DNA of 64,000 nt from Zopfochytrium polystomum (lineage: Eukaryota > Chytridiomycota > Chytridiomycetes > Chytridiales > Chytridiaceae). The position numbers and the translations under genes are program-made. The notes beneath the pieces are model-generated. The model saw only the letters and a program-made list of their open reading frames with translations, did not search any database and was not told the DNA's origin. Where the stretch lies: NCBI GenBank assembly GCA_025765615.1, contig JAIVFJ010000275.1:1-64000 (forward strand), read 5' to 3'. Below, in pieces: positions 1 through 11,500 of the stretch. How positions within the stretch are numbered: position 1 is the stretch's first letter; each line of letters opens with the position of its first letter.

Positions 1-208
1 AGGATTGTCCCTCTGAATGTTCATTCTTTGTGTTTGAGACCCCTGTTAGACAGATCAGTAGGGATACTTCGTGGACTAGGCAAGTAGTAGGGTTGAAACA
101 CCCCCTAGACAACAGCCCAATAAAGTTAGTTTTAGCCTATTATTTGCTTTCCCTCACTCTAGGGCCCAGATCCCAGGGTCAAAGGAGTGAGTATAGTCTC
201 ACACTCCT
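1..208 (+). repeat. Partial copia-type LTR (family A), cut by window edge
   Basis: This segment matches, in reverse complement, the inner ends of two long terminal repeats at 57945-58980 and 60756-61855. It ends with TAGTCTCACA, the same end as those copies. A polyadenylation-type AATAAA lies at 119-124, which suggests the LTR reads on the plus strand. The upstream part lies outside the window. Family-A LTRs start with TGGGGG and end with TCTCACA, the usual TG...CA form. Confidence 0.6.
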
Positions 209-425
209 ATATTATCTGCTTGAGCAGAGGAGGAGGAAAACTGTGAACACCAGGTTTCTGTTCCACTTAATACTTGGAGTATTTGTCATCAGCGCAAGCC
301 AGCGCCCAGGTCTGCATTGGCAGTGGCTCGCTCTCCCATGGGCATTGTGAGAACGATAAATGACAGTCACAATAGATTTGGGTCTGTCTTGTGCCTCTTG
401 CTGCTAACCAGTCAGTTCTGCCTAA
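209..425. repeat. Dispersed repeat segment (family C, 3' part)
   Basis: The stretch closely resembles 56483-56650 in the same orientation and 60150-60303 in the opposite orientation. In the 56.5 kb copy it lies just downstream of a degraded ORF that is also present at 23.5-24.7 kb. It is therefore part of a multi-copy interspersed element. No intact coding sequence is present here. Confidence 0.55.
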
Positions 426-699
426 CAAAAAAATTCACAAACAACTTACTGGTTTTATAAAGCTTGTAATAAGAGCAAAAAGAGGGTATCAACTATTTGC
501 AGTTTAGTTATTTGGGGGGAGCTAAGTTCTCTGCAGGTTTCAAGCCATGATGGGCAACAGTTCATAACATGGTAAGTAGCTCCACAAAATTTTTCAAGCT
601 TCTTACAATCTCTTATCAATTTCCTGCAATTTCAACCCATCACAGCTGTATTAAAACGGCTTTGTTAATGTTTTACAAGCGATGTAAGTTTTCTTCGGA

Positions 700-900
700 A
701 ATTCAAGAGTTCTGCACTGAAATCCGAATGACAAAAACACCCAGCTGTCCTATGAATACCAGCTTCATGTGCAACATATCCACCACACGTGCGCGAAATT
801 TCATGCTGATCTGTCAAAAAACGCAAAGTGGATATAATGAACTGTACCATCAATTTTGTCATTTCCGCGAAAACATTTGTCACCCCGCTCTATCTTGAAG
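700..900 (+). repeat. Copy 1 of an imperfect direct repeat flanking the Harbinger element
   Basis: Resembles 4950-5155 in the same orientation. Shared blocks include GCGAAATTTCAT, GATCTGTCAAAAA, GCCATTTCC/GTCATTTCC and TTGTCACCCC. I judge the two copies roughly 70-80% alike by eye. The PIF/Harbinger transposon lies between them. No gene is apparent between 900 and 1420. Confidence 0.5.
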
Positions 901-1421
901 TGAAGGGAACGGGCCACATATTCAGTTAGACAAACTTCGTCAATACTCAATAAACGTTGTGAAAGTTGTAAATACAGTGTCAGGTTGTGACGTAAGATGC
1001 TGCGTGAAACTGTTAGTTGTGTGGTGGTCGTGTCAATAAGTCCAGCTAATACTATCTTTCAAATCCAGGAATTGGAGGAAAATCTTTCAACGGTCTTTAA
1101 AATTGAAGCCCAAATCCTAAAGATGACTACAGGGGGTGAAATCTGTAGAGAATTGAGGGGAGATTATTTTCACGTATTCAACGCTACAGGCCAATACACT
1201 GCTGCTATTGCAGATGGGGGCATAAGGCAGTGGCTCAATTTGATCCAACGTACTGATTTTTTATGGTGGAATATTTGTGTGACATTGATATAGTCAAAGC
1301 ATCTTCAAACCTTCACAAACAACTTATTGGATGTATAAAGCATTCAATAAGGGCAAAAATGGCAGCAGTTTCAGGCTAGCTCTATTCAATGTTTTTTGTT
1401 CATTGTTTATGAGAGACATAA

Positions 1422-1447
1422 GGGGGAGATTATAGGACGGGATTGGA
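1422..1447 (+). repeat. Harbinger left terminal inverted repeat
   Basis: Starts GGGGGAGATTATAGGACGGG directly after TAA at 1419-1421. It pairs with the right end, sharing the core TTATAGGAC. Confidence 0.85.
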
Positions 1448-1609
1448 TGATGGACCGAAAAAAACCGAGACAAAAAATAAACGAGGAATGAAAGAAATCA
1501 AACCTCGATCCGCGACAGCAGGAACTCAAACCCACCTCGGGGGGTTGGTCTGAGTCCAATCCTTGCTGGAATCAAGCGGTTGCGAAAAATCAAAACAAAT
1601 TTATCGAAA

Positions 1610-3052
1610 ATGGATGAATCACACAACCCCCCAGAGACCCGTCCACCTGACACTGCAGCAACAGCCGCCGATGTCGTCCACAGAATACCTGACGCACTTG
1701 CCACAGCAGTCAACGAACGCATGGCTGCACCGCCCGCCGCAAGTGTTACCTCAGGAAATTCAGAGATTCCATCGGCAAAAGCAGCTGTGAAAAGAAAGAG
1801 AAGATCAGCGGAACAGATCCTTTTGGCGAATGAGGCGAAGCAGAAGGCGAAGTTCTTGAAACTGGCAAAAAGGGCAAGAATCGAAGACGAAAAGCGACTG
1901 AAGACTGTACACAAAGCCAATCAGAAGGTGCAACTGCAGCAGCGCAAAGCTCCTTCTGTCCCTCTTTTTCTTTGGAACGATGAGCTAACTCTCCAAGCCG
2001 TGGAGATGTACAAATCAATTAAAAGCGAGCACTGGGAGGCGTCAAAGAATGTCCCTGGCTTCTTCCATTTTCAGCGTATCTACCTGCAAACGTAGATGTT
2101 CACAAGGTACGCATTTGATTCATGTAGTTGAAGGCAGATAATGATCAGTTCTGCGCCTTTGCAATTGAAAAAACAGGCGCGGTACAACCATCTGTCTTTG
2201 CTTTCGTCCAATACAGTGTTGAACCGCTGGAAGAAGGTTCACACTGTGTGTAAGCAGATCCATGATCGCTGCAAGCAAACAGGAGGCGGTGGGCTTCCGG
2301 AGCAGTTGGCCAAGAATGATATGTCTCAGAAGGTATACGATTCTGTGGTTGCCTTCATGGCAGACAACCCTGCTTTCGGAGCAGAGGGGCTGCAGAACGG
2401 CGCAAACTGTGGATATGCCACTGCCACCCACCCCTCATCCTCCTTCACCAGTCACCAACCTTCTACCTCTTCCTACATACGACATGGAAATTGACAGTAC
2501 TGTTCCATGTGAACTCGATCAGGAAATCGAAGGTTAGTGTTCTCCTCTGTTGCCCCAACTTACTTCCGCTTCAGAGCCCACAGAGGCGCTTCTCGAAGTC
2601 GAAAACAAGGAAAATGCTCCTCCGGCATTCCTCAACTTGATGTTGCTTCCATCACTCCTGGTGAGATCTTCGAATGTCCCAGCTTTAGCCACTCCATTAA
2701 CTGCTCCTTCGAAGCCAAAGACAAGCCTGCCCCACAGGTATCGGACACAAGCCTGGTGAAAGTTGAGACGGTTCAAAATGTCCGGCACGTGGGACCACTT
2801 CAAGCTTCATCATCAAATCGGCCGCCGCGTAGCCCTGCACAGCGTGGTCGACCCCGTCGTACCACCCCTTCCTGTCCAAGCCGAGCTCAAAGCACTGATT
2901 CAGCAGCAGACGCATTTCTGCTGCAGTATATAGCCGACCAGGCAAAGCGAGACGCAGAGTATGAGCAGCACCAGATTGAGGTGGATCGTCGGAACGCTCT
3001 TACAGACCAGATTTTGTTTGCTATGCTGGAGAGGTTGCAGAAAACAGCTTGA
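1610..3052 (+). CDS. Harbinger-encoded Myb/SANT-like protein
   Basis: This is the accessory ORF that PIF/Harbinger elements carry beside the transposase; in known families it binds the element ends and helps import the transposase. The start chosen is the ATG beginning MDESHNPP. Exon 1 has a charged basic region (KRKRRSAEQ, about residues 60-66) followed by LFLWNDELTLQAVEMYKSI, the first helix of a SANT/Myb-like fold. After an intron near 2095-2140 the fold continues with VLNRWKKVHTVCKQIHDRC and a KQTGGGG turn, both typical of the Myb/SANT-like DNA-binding domain. A proline/serine-rich linker leads to a charged C-terminal helix (QAKRDAEYEQHQIEVDRRN) ending at 3052. Internal splice sites, one near 2500-2540, are approximate. 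No obvious frameshift remains, so it may be intact. Confidence 0.75.
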
Positions 3053-3096
3053 GAAATCCGGCATTCGATGGATAAGTCCGTTTTTTGTTGTGGCAT

Positions 3097-4787
3097 TTAG
3101 GCATCCTTTATGCAGTGATTTCCCATTCTACAACGATTAGCAGTGCCCTCTCTTACATTTGATGTTGAAGGTATTCTTCTTACGGTTGCATTTGCGCAAA
3201 ACAGTCGTACTGAAGGCATTCTGTTGGCAGTGATTCCCATTTTACGTGTAGAGCCCTCATTAGTTCGTGTAATATATGTAAATAGTAGATACAACATTGT
3301 GCACTGAAACTTATATTGATTGAGAGGTTGGCGCCTCAACCGGCGAGCCAGCTCCAAACGCGTGTCGATCATCCACTGTGCGCCTTCGCGTATTCGATCA
3401 ATGGAAGGGCAGGAATCATCAGAGGGCTGGTCATCTGGTGAGAGAGGCACCAGCTCCGAAAACACAGCCTCAGCTGCTGTGCGCTTGTCCCACTCTTGCA
3501 TGTACAGGCTGGATGAGCGATTGTTCAGAAGGTTGTGCAACGCCATACAGCAGAACGTCACATCACGGGCAAACTCTGGTGTCGCCTCCTGTGGTGTGAG
3601 GAGAATACGGAAGCGTCCTTTCAGCATGCCAAATGCACGTTCGACAACAATCCTCATGATAGAAGCGAGTTAGCATGTGAGAATCAAATCAACGTGCGCA
3701 CCGCGTGGATGAGTGTAGAAAGTTGAAGTTTACTTCGTCTTCAGACGTGCTGGAAAACGGAGGCATTATGTATCTGCTTACTGCATATCCTGAGTCTCCG
3801 ATCAAATAGGATCTGTCTGGAAAGACGGCCGAAGCCTGAAGAAGGGAAGGAGAGCTTCAAGCGACCACCAACAATGTCGAAGATGGAAGGAGCACTGCCA
3901 CCAAGAGAACAACAACAAATGATCATGGAGCTTGCTGTCAAGGGCGTGGGCAGGCAGAGGGGCAGGGGGTTTTCCACAAATGCCATCTCACCTCAAGGCG
4001 AGAACGTATATCTGAGAGGCTGAACAGGCGACTGTCATGGAGTGATCCTGGAGCGCTGCCACAAACCTGTACCTTCGTCAGATCCAATCAGTCGCTGCAA
4101 TACCTACATCGCGGAAGTTTCCAGCCCCATCGACAATAGCCTGAAAAGCAATAGACGAGTATCCTTTCTGGTTGATGTACGCATTCCACTTGTCGTTGAT
4201 GGGCTTTTTGATCGGGATGTGCGTGCCGTCAATTGCGCCAACTGCACCTGTCAAACCATGTTTCGATGAGAATGAGTGCTCAATGAAGGCCCATCCTTCG
4301 ACGTCATCTTTCGTGGGATACCTTCAGTTAAGAATATTAACGTGAGGCAATGAGATTTTTTAAGTAGGGTTGGGGGATGGCCACACATACTGGACCACTC
4401 GGCAGTAGAAGACCTTTCGAACCAATTGAACGAACTGGATTGCAGCGGCACGGGCAGTCTCTTTTCCAACGTTGAACACATCCGATACTGTTGAGTACGA
4501 GCAGCCTGTGCTGAGGCGGTACAGCCCCATTGCAACAACAGCCTCAATCTCAAAGGGCCGACCCCTGTTGGTGCTGCTCGAATGAAAGGGTGCAACTCGT
4601 CTGTTATCCACTTGAAGTCATCCTGAGTGACTCGAAACCGCGTGGTGAAATCTTGGGGCTGAAGCCAAAGCCTTCTGATATCCCCACGGGGAACGGCAAC
4701 CCGCTTCTTTCGAACGTTTAAGCGGCGTCTGCGGCGTCGGAGGAGCAAAATGGCGAGAGCGACCAGCCTCGCCGACAAGCGACTCAT
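3097..4787 (-). CDS. PIF/Harbinger (HARBI1-like) DDE transposase
   Basis: Cuts and rejoins the element ends using a DDE active site. Reading down the minus strand from MSRLSARL, there is an arginine-rich stretch (RRRRRRLNVRKKR), then the HARBI1 helix-turn-helix region (RFRVTQDDFKWI, ETARAAAIQFVQLV), then the first catalytic block GAIDGTHIPIKKP with VDGAGNFRDVG near 4120-4260. The second block LHDSRLFSLSDI is near 4030 and GDSGYAVSRYIMPPF near 3770. The third, ERAFGMLKGRF, is near 3630. Several short introns are needed, and the stretch 3830-4000 is hard to keep in frame, so a lesion there is possible. The gene is convergent with the Myb-like ORF and ends 45 bp from it. Its C-terminal tail of about 80 residues is not conserved. 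Confidence 0.85.
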
Positions 4788-4901
4788 AACCAAGTTTGCT
4801 GGATAGGGCGTGGATCGAACGAGAATTGAAACAAAAAAGTCCTTGGTCGGAACGAAAAGTCGTGCGGTTTCCTCTTTCAATTTTTTTCAGTTCCTGTTTC
4901 G

Positions 4902-4923
4902 ATCTGGTCCTATAACCCCCCCC
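4902..4923 (-). repeat. Harbinger right terminal inverted repeat
   Basis: Reverse complement of this end reads GGGGGGGGTTATAGGACC, matching the left end. TAA follows at 4924-4926. Confidence 0.85.
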
Positions 4924-4949
4924 TAAGTTTTTCTTGGAAATTTCTGGTT

Positions 4950-5155
4950 TCTGAACCAAAAATATAATTTCAATATGACCCTGCTGAACCATGTGTACCA
5001 ACTTCATGCACCATGTTGTGCTAACAATCCACCACGCATGTGCGAAATTTCATTTCGATCTGTCAAAAATTCGCAAGTTTGGCAAAGTGAATGTACTGCA
5101 CTATAATTTTTGCCATTTCCAAACTCTTGTCACCCCACTGAACCTGCAGTAATGT
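4950..5155 (+). repeat. Copy 2 of the direct repeat flanking the Harbinger element
   Basis: Imperfect copy of 700-900 in the same orientation. The remaining 5155-5520 has a CAACAACAACGAC-like simple stretch and the 3' flank of the SZT2 gene, but no gene that I can support. Confidence 0.5.
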
Positions 5156-5520
5156 TCATATTTATTTTACTTGCCGGACCCGACGAACAGCAGTCCTGGC
5201 GCAAGTGCACCAGGAGAAATGCTTTTCATTATTGGCCCCACAGACCACTGGGACGGACGGCACCGGAGCAGCGGCTGCGGCGCTCCCTTGCGTTGATGTC
5301 GTTACTCTGGTTGGGAAGCAGTGACTGGAGATGGAGAAGGAGGGCAACAACAAACAACAACGACACAATAACAACAACAGCGGCTCCCGGCGGCGACAGG
5401 GACCAAACAAAATTGCTGGGATGACGTCAGCTCCGTGAAAAAAACAGTGGTGGAGGGGCTCTCAGAGCCCCAAATTCATTAACAGCGTTAAGACAAAGAC
5501 TTACCACCACCCAGCTCCTA

Positions 5521-8500
5521 CTAGCCCACCAACGCCGCCCACAGATAAATGGATATATCGTTTACAACATCCCCCACATGAAGGTACTCAACTTCGTCTG
5601 CCACGCCTTCTCGACTCACTGCACGCACATCAACAGTTTCGCCAAGTCCTTCCTCCGCGACAGGATCTCCCTCACTTGCCGCAGCAAGCCGAAAATAAAG
5701 GAGGTAGTCGGGATTGCGAGGGTTGAAGAGGATCAAGCTGTATCCGCCATTGGTTGGGTCTGTTACGACTCTAGCAGATTTAGGGTATCGGTCCATGAGA
5801 AAGGCAAGAATCGAGCGCCAAGGAAGTCGTCCATTTTCAAAGAGAACAGAAAGACCAAATTCGTCCATGCTCAGCACAGAACGCGAGTTTGGCAAGACCC
5901 TATCGAGAAAAATACGTGCCCAGTCGGATGATAGTTCCACAGATAGCGATTCCCTGCGAACCGTTTCAACGGTTGAATGGTAAACGGATGGCTTCTCCAA
6001 AAGCGCAGGTTCTTCCAGGAAAAGAGCTTGTCGCCATAGATTATCTCGCCCGTAAAACATGACCGCCTTAAAACAGGAGAAGAGCAGTAGGTAAGCACAA
6101 AGAACAGCGAGGGAAGCGAAAGAGACCTGCTCAAGTAAGGTTTCAATTCTTTTTTCCGCAAAGTTAACGATATCTGCCAAATAGCAGCCATTGGCGAGGT
6201 ACTCCGATAAAATCTCCTGCGGGGATTTCTCTCCAAAGGAAACAGCTTTTGCATCGAGCTTGTCAAGCGGAAATTTCTGTTCTTCGTCCACGATGAGAAG
6301 GTAGTACTTCGGCCGTGCATCGTGTTCGGACAAGCGCGCTGCCGCTGAAGACCTTCCGCCCGAAACCGGAAATGCACCACTCGACTTGCCGGACGCGTCC
6401 AACATACCAAAAGACGGGGAAATAGGAGTACCTCGGACGGTATTGGCTGAGAATTCCTGTGGTTCTTCAGGTCGGTAGAAGTACAGGACGATTGTGAACC
6501 GCAGGGCTCCTTCAGGAAACTTGCTGTGTTCGAGAAAGTCGGGTGATGTGGAAGAAAGAAAACAGGCGACAGCTTCGCCATTGAAGATGACGGGCTGGAA
6601 GCCGTACCGACCAGGGGTCTTCAAAATATACTGGAACAAAGAGCTGGATTGTTGGGAATGGTCTGCTTTGCAGGACAGCCCCAGAAGCCGTGAACGCGCA
6701 TAGATGGATCTGCGGTTGTTATACTTGGTAAATGCCTCTAGTGCCTCAATCAAATGGAATGGAAGGGGTTGACCATTCGAAGCATTCAGTATGGAGTAGA
6801 AATAACGTGCGTAAAAGTCGTGTGAAACTAAGGCAATGTTAAATGAAAACATGATGGGCAGAAATCTGGTCTCACTACTTACAGGAGTTGAGGTGTAGAC
6901 TTGTTTTCAACGCATTGCTTTCCCTCTTGAACTCAGAGTCCGCTTCATTCTCCGTGCCAAATCGATGCCCTGATTCAAGGTGAGGCTCCTTCGCGTCCAA
7001 GCGGACGGAGTATAGGTTGACGCAGAAGCATTCGTTTTCAACTCCTAGTTGTAGAAGAAGAACGCCGCTCCCAATGTCCCGTTTCAAATAAATGGGGAGT
7101 GGTTTCTGACGTTGAGCGTCAGCTCCGCGGGCGACGCCGGGGGTGTCACTTGCGGACATAATGCCTAGTCCATGGTTTTGGGCGCGATGCTCTTTTGCTT
7201 TTTCGAATATTGACCTGCTTATTACCTCCAAACCAAGGGTCTGCATATAGGCTATGTATTCATCAAAGTAAGCTTTCTCCAGATCCGTTTCCCATGATGC
7301 CGCGAGCATCTTGTGCGGATGAGGCCCCTGGAGCATCGCAGTGACCATCAACGCACGATCCAGCGCCGAATGGTGAGATCCAGATTCTAGAAAGTGACTT
7401 CGATCACGAACCAAAAAGTTGGGATACTTTAAGTAGTGCAATCCAACTGATCGAAAAATAGCAGCAAGCTGAGACGGCGATGCTCCGATGTCCAGTTCGT
7501 CTTGTAGGGTATCTCGAGTATGGCCTATAGTGAAGTGATCCGCAGACTTTGCTCGCACCGAACTGGCGTTTACCCTCCCAGTACGACTGACTTCGCTGTC
7601 TGCTGAGCTTAACAGCTCTTTTCGAAAGATTACAAACCAGTCAAGAAATTCCACTGCCTCATTTTGAAGAATTTCTGTTTCCGCAAAGTAAAGCCGTCGA
7701 AATTCATCGGCGCTTGGAGTCTGGTCCCCCAAGTTCCGTCTGGCCATCGCAGTGGCCATTGAACTAACACCGCTGTATGAGCTCGAGTAAGATATACCCG
7801 TCAGTGCCTCTCCAAAGCCTCTGCTTTCTGGGCTTGCGCCACGCCTTGGAACCAGTCGGTCCATATGCTGCATTTTGATGTTGTGAAAAGATAGACAGTG
7901 TAAAATCGACCGAAAGGCGCTGTGTATGTAGCGGGAGGACCAATTGTACGTGACGACGAACACTTCGTTGTGCTTAATTCTCATTATCAGAAATTGACTA
8001 CGCGTCATTTGCTCTTGCGTGTGCAAGTATATCGGATCGCTCAGTAGGGTGATGGACCCTTGATTTTTCCCATTTCCAGACAAGTAAGATCGCCTTTTTC
8101 CTGTGACTCTACTCGCTTTTTCCGGATAATCGTCCTCTCCATGCAAAAGTACACCTGATTCTGATTGACCCAGTTCCATTGATCCTTCAACCAGTGATAA
8201 GACCATAGACTCGTACTGGCCACCATATTCAGTATCTCCCTCAAGCATATCCACTAACGACGGTATTCCGACAACAATGTACGATCCACCATCAACAAAG
8301 CTTGGAGACGAATTTTGGAACACTTTGAGGGTGACGGGAGGTGACCCTGTAATATCCAGTAGCATGTCACTAATCATGCTTCCGAAGTCCGAAATAATCC
8401 AGCTTGGTAAGTTGACCAAAGATGTGAGCTTTTGGACACATAAGTTCGCACTGGTTGACGAGTTCATCAGAAACTCGAAAGTCCTTCCGACAATACCGGT

Positions 8501-11500
8501 GACCATTTCTTCAGTGCTTTCGCCTGGTGCTTCGTTCGGTCTGTTCAATGACTCCTCAATCGACAGCAAGGATCGGGATAAACCTGGATCCACTATTGAG
8601 CCTATGCGTTGGACGTTGCATTCAATAACGTAGTCCATCAAACAAGTCCAAGTAACTTCTTTCAAGAATGCAATGAAAGCGTCAAGGTCCACCCCGCCAT
8701 GGCTCCAGACCTCGGCTAGAAGGGACAAACTGCCTTGATCTTGTGATATGGGTAAGGGTGGCTCTGAAAGCACTTCCAGTGGTGTGATTGATTCAAAAAA
8801 TCGACTTGCATTCTCCCCGACATCAACTCGTCGCACAACTGGCGCAACCTTTCCATCCGGTAGGATTAACGCAAAGGACAAGGATATGGTTCCTGAACCG
8901 ACTGACATTTCCAGTTGACTTGCATTTCGACTCTTAATGCAATTGTAAAGGAAGGATAAATCACCGATTCGGACAGATCTTTGCACATTTTAGCCTTCTT
9001 CAGTTTCAAAGTGTCACTCACCCCTTTCCTGAGTCACTGTCTCCTTCCGAGAGTCCCATTGTAGTGCCATAATGCTGGCGAAGCACATTAACCACGTCGG
9101 TTCCGGAAAGCACGCTCAGGCCCTTTCCCACGAGAATATGACGAAGTAGTCCAAGATAGAGACCTGGTGCCTCCACAGTATCTGGAAGTAGAAAGAAAAC
9201 TCTCCGAGAAGGTGTCTTCCGGACTGGTATAATGAAATCAACATCGGCCTTTGTCAATCGAACCGTGTTTGTTCGAGCAAGGAGGGCATTTAGAACAGAG
9301 TGGGTAAGAGATGACAACTTCGAGTCCACCAATGACACCAACTCCATAGTTACTTCAGCTGGCGGCAAGTCGATCCCATGAAACTGGAGTACAAGTGCTT
9401 GCTCTGTTAATTTTGCACTCCCTGCGGTGACCTTCTCTGATATCGGCGGCCGTTGAGCGGATGGTGAGTTAATCTTTGCCGAGTCAGCCACCAAGTCGTC
9501 AGATCCTGCGTCCGGACTAAAAGGCTGGTGAAGGATCTCGCTCGAAACATAACCAAGCCTTATGTAAAAAATACTATCTCTCACAGCGAAAACAAACATA
9601 TTGTGTCGATTTGAAATCATGAGGGGCCCAAATGAAGATAAAACGGTATTTAAAGCCTGCTGCGGCTTCAGTCTCCAGTGGATTGGAAATGTACGCTCAA
9701 ACACAACCGGGCAGGCGAACTGCCCTGGCTTGAATTGCCGGATAACTCGTGTTGGTGTCTCGTAAGACGACGTTCCAGAGGTCTCGTCATCGTCAGAACT
9801 GGTACTTTCATTTTTGTCTCCGGCATCGTCGTCCACGGCGGATGGAATCAGGTAAGGGCTATGAATAGGATTAGCTGCCTATCGGCTGAGGACGGAAGTA
9901 CCTTGACCGATGCGTTGAATTAAGGTTCGTCAATAAAATGGATCTATTCACTCGCTCAATGCAGTCCACAATCATTTGGTACGCAATTCGAACTGCCTCT
10001 TTTCTTTCGTCTCCTCCTGACTGCTTTGAGAAATAGAAAAGATCAACGACTGAATTTGCTTTTATCGCTAGCAGTATCCAATGCGGTTTGACTGTAGAAG
10101 ATAAGTCGTTCTCTCTGACAGCGCATAGTCTGAAATACGAGCCGAAACCCCTTACTTGATAACCTTTGCTTCTGGAACCGCTTGCTTCGAGTTCTCGCCT
10201 CATGAGTGTAATAGCACGACTTTGGGTCCGAACGAACGCCATCGGTATGCTGATCAAAATGCTGGACTTCGAATCCAACTGCCTTGTTTCGTCCGCTAGT
10301 TGGTCAGCAGAGGAAATCAATTTGGCTCTCCCCCGGTACTTGTTTTGCAAGATCATGATTGCTTTGTGGACCAACTTGGATTCTTCTACGTGTGGAAGCT
10401 GAAGAAGGCCGTCTAGCACTTCCTCATACATCAAATGCTCTAAGTCTGATTGAATCTTGCTGACAGCATCGTATGCATCACGGTGAAGCGTTGATCGAAG
10501 AAATGTTAGAGAGTCAACCGTCCTAAAAACTGTCAGCTGCAACAAAGTGCCAAAGAGCTTTACCTGTCCATTTGGCGATCACGACCGTTTAACTTTACAT
10601 TAGGAGGAACAAGGCAAACAATATGGACAAGCGCCATTGTTCCATCTCCACTCTCTAGGGGGTCCTCATCTGAGCCTATCAGATGCGGAGTAAAATCCAA
10701 TACAGGCTCATTTGGGTCGCTTTCTTGTGAAAAGCGGTTGGGATAACTAGAGAACCGATAAGTCGACGGGAAGCCGACAATAGGCAGGTGCGTATGCTCG
10801 ACTTGGCTCAACTTGGACTTTTGGAAAGAGCAGTCGGTCCTGAGAAGGACAGGCGTGTAGGTTGTTTCAATAAGCGTTTTTAAGAGTTCCACTCCGGTGA
10901 ACGCAAAGCCGTTTTTTCGCAGCGCTTGGATTGAAGTAGTACACATTTGCATTTCTGCCGATATCTTTGCTAGCGCTTCTAAACTGTCGATTCAGCATTG
11001 ATGCGAACTTGTCTTGGACTTGTTCTGCGATTCTGTAAGCACACTTAAGCTGCGCACCATGCGAAGTCAGGCTCCTACCGAGAAGTGGAAACGCCAGATT
11101 TCTCAAACAGTGCGATCATGTTTAGATAGCTTGTAATCTCCACGTCGATAGAAACTTCAACGAAGCCATTGAGTGAGCGGCTCAAGTCAGCCGAATCAAC
11201 CTCTAAAGACCGCAGCAAAGTCAAGTACAACGTTTGACCTAATGCTACGTTGAAAGCGAGATCTATGCTGGAGGGAAAGTCTTTCATGTCAGTCGAGAGT
11301 GCGGTGAAGTCTGTGTTTTGACCCGGCTGCTCGCACCCAACTTTCCCATGAAGAACCGGGGTGCCGATTTCCCAGTTATCTAACTCTCTGCGGTCTTGAC
11401 TGAAAGAGAAAACAATGGAACCGGATTCTTTATGGCTTGCTGGGTTGAAATCAGTCGATTGAACCTCACTGAGTCTAGAGCAAAGCACAACAGTAACAGC

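Larger units (their letters stand above)
1422..4923. mobile_element. PIF/Harbinger DNA transposon, near-complete
   Basis: A 3.5 kb element with short inverted ends: GGGGGAGATTATAGGAC on the left and, read in reverse complement, GGGGGGGGTTATAGGACC on the right. Each end is flanked by TAA (1419-1421 and 4924-4926), matching the 3-bp TWA target duplications known for PIF/Harbinger. Inside are the two genes typical of the superfamily in convergent orientation: a Myb/SANT-like DNA-binding protein on plus and a DDE transposase on minus. All three catalytic signatures of the transposase can be read once introns are allowed for. Ends, target site and gene pair agree, so the class assignment is firm; activity is not shown. 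Confidence 0.9.

Noticed and set aside
5162..5410. Cys/Arg-rich minus ORF downstream of SZT2
   Set aside because: Short, compositionally odd because of CAACAACAAC-like repeats, with no supporting signal.
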